Source: Candidatus Neomicrothrix sp. UBA2110 (lineage in GTDB: Bacteria; Actinomycetota; Acidimicrobiia; Acidimicrobiales; Poriferisodalaceae). From it: DNA of 11,056 nt. Both the position numbers and the translations under genes were made by a program. The notes below the pieces were generated by a model. The model ran no database searches. It saw nothing but the letters and a program-made list of their open reading frames with translations, and was not told the origin of the DNA. Shown piece after piece: positions 6,649 to 11,056 of this stretch. Each line of letters starts with the position of its first letter. Position 1 is the first letter of the stretch. The DNA lies in assembly GCA_002331465.1 (NCBI GenBank), contig DCYM01000032.1, positions 1-11,056 on the forward strand. The letters run 5' to 3'.

Positions 6649-7137
6649 ATGACTACTGAAATCACTGTAGAAGAACAACAAAAGATGGTTGGTGAGTTCT
6701 TAGAGGGACTGGCCAAATCGTTTGGTATTGAAGCGACCATTCAAAACGTTGCCGCTGACGAAGACAGCTTCGAAGTGAATTTGGATGGCGACGATAAAGA
6801 ATTAGGGCTCCTTATTGGACCCAAGGGGAACCATCTGGTTGCCATGCATGAAGTGTGTAAAACCATGTTGCAACGTCGGCTAGCTGGCATGGACCGCGCT
6901 CGTGTCCGCGTAGACGTTGGGGGTTATAGGGCCCGGCGACGTGAAGCTCTCCAGGCCTACGTCCAGGAACTAGCCCAAAACGTGATTTCCTCAGGGGTAG
7001 AAAAAGGTTTAGAACCAATGAACGCGGCTGATCGTAAGGTCGTGCATGATGCCGTCAATGAAATTGATGGGGTGTCTACGGTTTCGGTTGGCGAGGAACC
7101 TCGCCGGCGAGTCGTGTTGACCGTTGCTAGTGACTGA
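6649..7137 (+). CDS. khpB: KH-R3H RNA-binding protein (KhpB/Jag RNA-binding half)
   Basis: This 162-residue protein contains the two RNA-binding domains of KhpB/Jag. The KH domain lies at about 38-92, with the nucleic-acid-gripping GxxG loop as GPKG (57-60). The R3H domain lies at about 97-162, with the Arg-x3-His motif as RKVVH (129-133). The N-terminus is acidic (MTTEITVEEQQKM) and no Jag_N domain is attached. The ATG at 6649 has a clear AGGAG (6638-6642) 6 nt upstream, so it is translated on its own and is not simply the tail of a broken gene. In other bacteria KhpB binds many RNAs, often with KhpA. The position between yidC and rsmG is the usual one for jag. Confidence 0.93.
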   Translation: MTTEITVEEQQKMVGEFLEGLAKSFGIEATIQNVAADEDSFEVNLDGDDKELGLLIGPKGNHLVAMHEVCKTMLQRRLAGMDRARVRVDVGGYRARRREALQAYVQELAQNVISSGVEKGLEPMNAADRKVVHDAVNEIDGVSTVSVGEEPRRRVVLTVASD

Positions 7138-7145
7138 TTGATCTA

Positions 7146-7760
7146 ATGAGGCGGCCTGAGTTAGCGGCCGTGTTTGAACAGTCCCAAGTTCTCGGTTACA
7201 TAGGACCTGGAAACATCGATGAACACATAGAACATGCAAGAGCCCATCTTGACGCGGCAAACCCCACAAAAGGTTCAAGATGGTGTGATTTGGGCTCTGG
7301 CGGTGGACTGCCAGGTCTGGTAGTCGGGTATGACCGCCCGGATCTGCGAATAGTTCTTTTGGATAGGTCAACTGCGCGAACAAATTTTTTGGATCAAGCC
7401 GTTATCGATCTAGGCCTTCAACAGTCTGTCGAAGTGTTGACTGGTGACGCCGCAGTTGTGGGCCATCGCAGTGATCATCGAGGGACTTACGACGGGGTGT
7501 TTAGTCGATCGTTCGGATCGCCAGCGATAACTGCGGAATGTGCCGTGGGGTTGTTGCGACTTGGTGGACGGCTCGTTGTTAGTGAGCCGCCTGACCCACC
7601 AGTGGAGCGTTGGCAACAAACCATTCTTCACTCTATGGGATTTGGTGAACTTGAGTTCCTAGTTACATCACCAAGGTTTGTCTCTATTTCGTTGGTCAGA
7701 CCTATAAGGAACGAATTGCCGAGAAGTTGGAAGAAAATAACTAAAGCTCCGATGTTTTGA
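7146..7760 (+). CDS. rsmG: 16S rRNA (guanine-N7) methyltransferase RsmG, divergent
   Basis: RsmG (GidB) uses S-adenosylmethionine to methylate N7 of a guanine in the 530 loop of 16S rRNA; its loss can give low-level streptomycin resistance. The 204-residue product has the SAM-binding loop DLGSGGGLPGL (48-58), the ligand strand IVLLDRSTARTNFL, the SRSFG motif (120-124) and a basic C-terminus (LPRSWKKITKAPMF) like that of family members. The usual N-terminal W-N...NLT segment is not visible; the N-terminus is short, with LGYIGPGNIDEHIEHA instead. The normal LKG after strand 5 reads VSEPP. No good Shine-Dalgarno sequence precedes the ATG, but an in-frame stop at 7131-7133 rules out a long extension. 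It follows khpB by 8 nt. Confidence 0.88.
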   Translation: MRRPELAAVFEQSQVLGYIGPGNIDEHIEHARAHLDAANPTKGSRWCDLGSGGGLPGLVVGYDRPDLRIVLLDRSTARTNFLDQAVIDLGLQQSVEVLTGDAAVVGHRSDHRGTYDGVFSRSFGSPAITAECAVGLLRLGGRLVVSEPPDPPVERWQQTILHSMGFGELEFLVTSPRFVSISLVRPIRNELPRSWKKITKAPMF

Positions 7761-7776
7761 ACAGAGAACCGGCACA

Positions 7777-7792
7777 TGTTCCACGTGAAACC
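7777..7792. other. parS: parS centromere site, two mismatches
   Basis: TGTTCCACGTGAAACC differs from the canonical ParB-binding 16-mer TGTTTCACGTGAAACA at two positions (5 and 16) and keeps the central CACGTGAAAC. It lies 31 bp, centre to centre, from the perfect site, about three helical turns, so both would face the same side of the DNA. It sits just upstream of parA. Confidence 0.85.
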
Positions 7793-7807
7793 AAGAAAGC
7801 CTTCGGT

Positions 7808-7823
7808 TGTTTCACGTGAAACA
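7808..7823. other. parS: parS centromere site, perfect
   Basis: TGTTTCACGTGAAACA is an exact match to the bacterial chromosomal parS consensus. The palindrome extends to 20 bp (GTTGTTTCACGTGAAACAAC, 7806-7825). ParB loads here as a CTP-dependent clamp and spreads, and ParA then moves the origin region. Its position between rsmG and parA, about 5.4 kb from oriC, is typical and would also let ParB affect the parA promoter. Confidence 0.97.
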
Positions 7824-7831
7824 ACGTTTTG

Positions 7832-7954
7832 TTGACAGCAACCAAGCTGAAATGGCTGTTCTTTGGTTGAGAGTGCTTGACCCAGATGGTTGCAAGGACT
7901 GAGATGAGTGCCAGAGAGATGAGCCCCGGGTTCATCTGAAAGAGTCGGAACTTC
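7832..7954 (+). promoter_or_regulatory. parAB leader, candidate promoter region
   Basis: A consensus -35 hexamer TTGACA lies at 7832-7837, nine bases after the parS palindrome, but no good -10 is seen at 15-19 bp. A second option is TTGACC (7877-7882), a 17-bp spacer and TGAGAT (7900-7905), also weak. CAACCAA (7839-7845) and TTGGTTG (7863-7869) form a 7-bp inverted repeat with a 17-nt loop. A parAB promoter in this 194-bp gap is likely, but the exact site is not decided. Confidence 0.3.
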
Positions 7955-8749
7955 ATGACCCGTGTTCTCGCGGTTGCTAACCAAAAGGGTGGCGTAGGTA
8001 AGACCACGACAGCTATTAGCGTTGCGACAAATATTGCTTTGGCCGGATGGCGCACCCTTCTCGTCGACGCAGACCCACAGGGAAACGCGACGACCGGGTT
8101 TGGGATTAACCCACGAACCCTGGAAAGTTCTACCTACAACGTCTTGGTTCAACAGCTCCCTATAAGCGCGGCACGAATCCCAACCGAGGTTGATGGGTTG
8201 GACTTGTTGCCCTCAAATCTTGATCTTGCAGGAGCTGAAGTTGAGTTGGTTCCCATGTTCAGTCGAGAACTAAGACTTCGTTCGGCTATTTCGTTGGTTG
8301 CTAACGAGTACGACTACGTTCTGATTGATTGCCCGCCGAGTCTAGGATTGGTTACCGTTAATAGCCTCGCTGCCGCTCGTGAAGTGCTCATCCCTGTCCA
8401 ATGTGAGTACTACGCGTTAGAGGGTCTGGGTCAACTTCTAAGCAACGTGGACCTAATTCGTCAGAATCTCAACCCTGACCTCGAAGTGACGTCCATTGTC
8501 CTGGTTATGTACGACGCCCGGACTCGTCTCGCTGAGCAAGTGGTAAGCGAAGTTCGGAGTCATTTCGGAGATATGGTGCGCACGACAGTGGTGCCCCGTT
8601 CCGTTCGGTTATCTGAGGCGCCTAGCTATGGTCAGCCTATTGAGTTGTATGACCCAGCTAGCCACGGCGCAGTGGCCTACCGCGAAGTCACCAAAGAAAT
8701 ATTGGATCAACAAGCCTCGGGTATGTCTATACCCGAAAGGAGCCCATGA
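7955..8749 (+). CDS. parA: Chromosome-partitioning ATPase ParA (Soj)
   Basis: ParA is a deviant-Walker ATPase that dimerises on the nucleoid with ATP and is released by ParB, driving origin segregation. The 264-residue chromosomal-type protein has the deviant Walker A KGGVGKTT (11-18, with signature lysine 11), Walker A' DADPQGN (38-44), Walker B YDYVLIDCPPSLG (119-131), the MYDARTRLAEQV stretch (185-196) and the family end VPRSVRLSEAPSYGQPI (213-229). It lacks the extra N-terminal DNA-binding domain of plasmid types. An in-frame TGA at 7937-7939 fixes the ATG at 7955; the Shine-Dalgarno sequence is weak. It overlaps parB by 4 bp. Confidence 0.97.
   Translation: MTRVLAVANQKGGVGKTTTAISVATNIALAGWRTLLVDADPQGNATTGFGINPRTLESSTYNVLVQQLPISAARIPTEVDGLDLLPSNLDLAGAEVELVPMFSRELRLRSAISLVANEYDYVLIDCPPSLGLVTVNSLAAAREVLIPVQCEYYALEGLGQLLSNVDLIRQNLNPDLEVTSIVLVMYDARTRLAEQVVSEVRSHFGDMVRTTVVPRSVRLSEAPSYGQPIELYDPASHGAVAYREVTKEILDQQASGMSIPERSP
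8717..8736 (+). promoter_or_regulatory. RNA hairpin abutting the parB ribosome-binding site
   Basis: TCGGGTATGTCTATACCCGA is a perfect 8-bp inverted repeat with a GTCT loop, lying in the last codons of parA. Its 3' arm runs directly into the parB Shine-Dalgarno sequence AAGGAG (8737-8742). In the mRNA it could slow or gate ribosomes entering parB, or link parB translation to parA. The hairpin is seen in the sequence; the regulatory role is inferred. Confidence 0.5.
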
Positions 8750-9699
8750 TGTCTAAACCACAAGGAGGATTGGGGCGTGGACTAGGAGCGTTAATTCCGA
8801 CTGTGACGCCAGTCGATCGACAGGATAAAACAGCTAGTTCTCAACCTGTTGAGAGAGAAGAGCTTCATGTTGGACCATTTGATGGACCCTCCCAGGCCAG
8901 TGGGTACGTTGAATTGCCGTTAGATGCTGTCGTGGTGAATAAGTCCCAGCCAAGAAAGATTTTCAGTGACCATGCATTGGAAATTCTTGCGGCTTCGATC
9001 AAAGAGTTCGGAGTGCTACAGCCGATTGTTGTCAGGCGTACAAAAGATGCCCAAACATATGAACTGATAGCGGGGGAGAGGCGGTGGCGGGCTTCGCGGC
9101 TTGCCAGCTGCAGCACTGTCCCTGCGATTATTAGGGCTTCCACCGACGAATCAAGTTTGGTTGAAGCACTTATTGAGAATTTACATCGAGAGGACTTGAA
9201 TCCGTTAGAGGAAGCCGCTGCCTTCCAACAATTGATCGATGATTTTGGCGTGACTCACGCGGAGGTGGCCTCCCAGATGGGCAAAGGACGGGCGACGATT
9301 TCCAATTCCTTGCGCTTGTTGGAATTGTCTACCGAAGCGCAAGCAGCTGTCGTTGAAGGAAAGATCAGCGCTGGACATGCTCGGGCGTTGCTCGCGTGTG
9401 GTTCCCCGCACCAGCAGGTGGTGCTTCTCGAGAAGATTATTACTGAAAACTTGTCTGTTCGAGATGCGGAGAAGTTTACAAAGGGTTCAGGTGTGAATAA
9501 ACAGCCGTCATCTGTCTCTTCCCAAAGGGAAAACCCTGTTCCCCAAGCGTCTATTTTGGAGGCACAGACTCAGTTAAGTGAACGGCTGAATACCACAGTG
9601 AGTGTTCATTTGGGCAGTAAACGTGGAAAAATCACGATTGACTTTGCCACGGTAGGTGATCTTCACCGGATCTATGACATTATTTGCCACCAGAGCTGA
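8746..9699 (+). CDS. parB: Chromosome-partitioning protein ParB (Spo0J)
   Basis: ParB is a CTP-hydrolysing DNA clamp that loads at parS, spreads, and stimulates ParA. In the 317-residue product the N-terminal GGLGRGLGALIP (7-18) is the conserved ParA-contacting peptide. The CTPase domain has the GERRWR motif (110-115) and ENLHRED (144-150, usually ENLQRE). The helix-turn-helix region HAEVASQMGKGRATISNSLRLL (171-192) reads parS. The C-terminal dimerisation part ends KITIDFATVGDLHRIYDII. AGGAG lies 3 nt before the first ATG (8746) and 6 nt before the second (8749), so translation may really start at the second methionine. It overlaps the parA stop and converges on cwlM. Confidence 0.97.
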   Translation: MMSKPQGGLGRGLGALIPTVTPVDRQDKTASSQPVEREELHVGPFDGPSQASGYVELPLDAVVVNKSQPRKIFSDHALEILAASIKEFGVLQPIVVRRTKDAQTYELIAGERRWRASRLASCSTVPAIIRASTDESSLVEALIENLHREDLNPLEEAAAFQQLIDDFGVTHAEVASQMGKGRATISNSLRLLELSTEAQAAVVEGKISAGHARALLACGSPHQQVVLLEKIITENLSVRDAEKFTKGSGVNKQPSSVSSQRENPVPQASILEAQTQLSERLNTTVSVHLGSKRGKITIDFATVGDLHRIYDIICHQS

Positions 9700-9727
9700 A
9701 TCAACCGGAGTCCTGTTGTTCATAACC

Positions 9728-9736
9728 TGTGGATAA
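9728..9736 (-). other. Solitary perfect DnaA box between parB and cwlM
   Basis: TGTGGATAA on the plus strand is an exact TTATCCACA on the minus strand, in the 50-bp gap between the convergent parB and cwlM genes. No good intrinsic terminator was found in this gap. It is about 7.3 kb from the oriC cluster. Binding by DnaA is inferred. Confidence 0.5.
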
Positions 9737-9749
9737 AATCTTTAAGATA

Positions 9750-10730
9750 CTACTCAAGACCCTTTTGGACAAAGTCACGAAGAGCGTGGGTAATTATTTT
9801 TGCCATTATGTGGTGGCTGCGAACCAACGCGTTTACATCGCTGACCCGACATAACAGAGCGGGCATTTGGGTTTCCCTCAACAAGGGCAGTCGCATCCCT
9901 GTTGACGTAATCCCAGGGAATAGCTCCTGGAGGTTAGAGGAGATGGCTCGCCCAATTTGTTTCCCGGTTGGGCTTTCGAAATGATCCCCGAGAAAATGAC
10001 AAATAGAGGGAATCCCTTCGCGGATCTCGACTCCTATACAAAAATCGGCTCCAAAACTATTTGCTTGACGTGCATGGTTACTCCAATCGGGATGGTGGGC
10101 AGTGAGAACTTCTGCTCCTGCGTCCGTAAGGTTTCGGCGGAGGGAAGCAACTATTGCATCTAATCCCCCAGGTTCAGCTAGAAGGATTTTGTATCCATTT
10201 AGACGATGACTAGAAATAGAAAACTTGTGTTGCTCCCGCAGCCGAGTGATGTCCGCGGATCCCCCAAACCGATTTGCTACTCGATGCAAAACATCAATGG
10301 TGACGGATCCACAAACACCGTCTGGCACCAGCCCGGCATTCAATTGAAAATCCACCATCGCAGACGCAGTCAGTTCGCCGTGGATTCCGTCTATATGGCC
10401 CATTGGGAACCCGAGCGTCGTTAAGAGTCGTTGGAGTTCCGCAACATCGTCACCTCTCAGTGCTGGTACCTGCAGGTATAAGAGGCGCGAGCCAAGTCGA
10501 TGGCCAGCTTCGACAAGCTGACTCCACGTTTGAGGACCGCAAATCCCATCTACGTCAATGGCTCGCTGAGCTTGAAAGCGCTCCAGAGCTGATTTCGTTG
10601 ATTCACCAAAGGTTCCATCAACCAAACCAGACGGATGTCCAAGAGAAATCAGACGGTCCTGAAGATCGCGAACATGGGCGCCGTGAGCGCCGATTCCGAA
10701 CGGGCGAATCGCTGCTGGCTCTATAGGAAT
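9750..10730 (-). CDS. cwlM: CwlM-like peptidoglycan-binding protein with degenerate amidase domain; AUU start
   Basis: Two tandem peptidoglycan-binding domains (about 15-77 and 92-150, with DGTFGESTKSALERFQ, VDGICGPQTW, IDGIHGELTASAMVDFQ and PDGVCGSVT) precede an Amidase_3-like domain (about 175-322). Order and spacing match mycobacterial CwlM, a cytoplasmic amidase homologue that activates MurA when phosphorylated. The zinc-ligand motifs are lost: DPGHGG reads AEPGGL (185-190), SxHxN reads VEIRE (234-238), and the last ligand Glu reads Arg295 in LLCRVSD, so catalysis is unlikely. The first TTG (10625) would cut away half of the first domain. The reading frame is open up to a TGA at 10745-10743, and the only well-placed initiator is ATT at 10730-10728, 8 nt after GAGGAG. 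It overlaps trxA by 10 bp. It ends without a long C-terminal tail. Confidence 0.82.
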   Translation of the reverse strand: MPIEPAAIRPFGIGAHGAHVRDLQDRLISLGHPSGLVDGTFGESTKSALERFQAQRAIDVDGICGPQTWSQLVEAGHRLGSRLLYLQVPALRGDDVAELQRLLTTLGFPMGHIDGIHGELTASAMVDFQLNAGLVPDGVCGSVTIDVLHRVANRFGGSADITRLREQHKFSISSHRLNGYKILLAEPGGLDAIVASLRRNLTDAGAEVLTAHHPDWSNHARQANSFGADFCIGVEIREGIPSICHFLGDHFESPTGKQIGRAISSNLQELFPGITSTGMRLPLLRETQMPALLCRVSDVNALVRSHHIMAKIITHALRDFVQKGLE

Positions 10731-11044
10731 TCGCCGATCTCCTCAAGCAGAGCACCCTTGGGCTTAGCCCCAATAAGCTTTTTGGCAGGCAAACCGTTTT
10801 CAAAAACAATTAGAGCCGGAATGCTCATAATCTCGTAACGGCGGGCCAGATCAGGGCTTTCGTCAACGTTAACTTTCGCTATTTTGATTCCTTCGTGTTC
10901 TGAAGCGATCTCTTCAAGAATTGGAGCAATCATTTTGCAAGGGCCACACCACTCAGCCCAGAAATCGACAAGGATCGGAGTATCCGAAGAACTGATCGCT
11001 TCGTCAAAAGAATCCATATCAAGGTCGGTAATGCCCTCAGCCAT
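10721..11044 (-). CDS. trxA: Thioredoxin
   Basis: Thioredoxin reduces protein disulfides in the cytoplasm using electrons from thioredoxin reductase. The 107-residue protein is of standard length, with the active site WCGPCK (32-37), the DFWAEWC strand before it, the KVNVDESPDLARRYEIMSIPALIVF segment containing the cis-proline (76), and a typical end. The ATG at 11044 has GAGGAG at 11056-11051, 6 nt upstream. trxA in front of a cwlM homologue is the mycobacterial arrangement (there with trxB upstream). Its final codons contain the Shine-Dalgarno sequence of the downstream CwlM-like gene. Confidence 0.98.
   Translation of the reverse strand: MAEGITDLDMDSFDEAISSSDTPILVDFWAEWCGPCKMIAPILEEIASEHEGIKIAKVNVDESPDLARRYEIMSIPALIVFENGLPAKKLIGAKPKGALLEEIGEFL
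10739..10744 (-). promoter_or_regulatory. Shine-Dalgarno sequence deciding the AUU start of the CwlM-like gene
   Basis: GAGGAG on the minus strand, within the Glu-Glu codons of trxA, lies 8 nt before ATT at 10730-10728. It is identical to the trxA ribosome-binding site at 11051-11056. No ATG or GTG occurs in this frame before the conserved domain. Confidence 0.6.
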
Positions 11045-11050
11045 TTTTGG

Positions 11051-11056
11051 CTCCTC
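11051..11056 (-). promoter_or_regulatory. Shine-Dalgarno sequence of trxA
   Basis: GAGGAG on the minus strand, 6 nt before the trxA ATG, occupies the last six bases of the window. Confidence 0.7.

Noticed and set aside
7776..7835. 19-codon open frame on the plus strand beginning MFHVKP and containing VSRET
   Set aside because: It is simply the translation of the two parS sites; no Shine-Dalgarno sequence, and such frames appear wherever parS occurs.
7628..8152. 174-residue minus-strand frame across the rsmG end, parS and parA start
   Set aside because: No family resemblance; covers parS and two real genes on the other strand.
9700..9749. Possible bidirectional terminator between parB and cwlM
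   Set aside because: Only a 4-bp ATCT/AGAT stem and no strong GC hairpin with a T run; not enough to call.
9750..10625. CwlM-like gene starting at the TTG at 10625
   Set aside because: It would remove the first half of a peptidoglycan-binding domain that is clearly encoded upstream in the same frame, and no Shine-Dalgarno sequence is seen before it.
10721..10745. Programmed -1 frameshift fusing trxA to the CwlM-like frame
   Set aside because: The frames are offset by -1, but no slippery heptamer is present, and a separate start behind GAGGAG explains the arrangement better.

Overview
This window is a chromosomal replication-origin region, most likely from an actinobacterium. The order recF-dnaN-[oriC]-dnaA // rpmH-rnpA-yidD-yidC-jag-khpB-rsmG-parA-parB // cwlM-trxA is the classic origin neighbourhood. 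A CwlM-like double peptidoglycan-binding protein beside trxA and downstream of parAB is a layout I associate with Actinomycetota such as mycobacteria. The base composition looks close to half GC by eye, low for that phylum. The divergent YidC and RsmG would fit an Acidimicrobiia-like lineage, but that placement is inference. I see no mobile element, CRISPR array, rRNA or tRNA.

Left arm (1-3900, minus strand): recF, dnaN and dnaA are all intact. The 230-bp gap between dnaA and dnaN (2207-2436) holds about eight DnaA boxes or close variants and an AT-rich stretch next to dnaN, so it is the best oriC candidate. A second gene-free gap of 451 bp (3901-4351) separates the divergent dnaA and rpmH. 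It must hold both promoters but shows only weak signals.

Middle (4352-7760, plus strand): rpmH, rnpA, yidD, yidC, a stand-alone Jag_N-domain gene, a KH-R3H gene (khpB) and rsmG are packed with overlaps or short gaps, probably one operon. It joins ribosomal protein L34, the RNase P protein, membrane-protein insertion and RNA binding or modification. Jag/KhpB, often one protein, is here two genes, and the Jag_N half carries a long basic tail.

Right arm (7761-11056): two parS sites 31 bp apart lie directly upstream of parA and parB, giving a complete chromosome-segregation system next to oriC. An 8-bp-stem hairpin ends right at the parB ribosome-binding site. Converging on parB from the other strand come trxA and then a CwlM-like gene. 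That gene has lost the amidase zinc-ligand motifs and seems to start at a rare AUU codon inside the trxA stop region, behind a well-placed Shine-Dalgarno sequence. Solitary perfect DnaA boxes occur in rnpA and between parB and cwlM.

Most of the window is core housekeeping DNA. The points most worth a second look are the AUU-started CwlM-like pseudoenzyme, the split Jag, the parB-leader hairpin, the DnaA boxes outside oriC, and the substitution of the conserved groove arginine in YidC.
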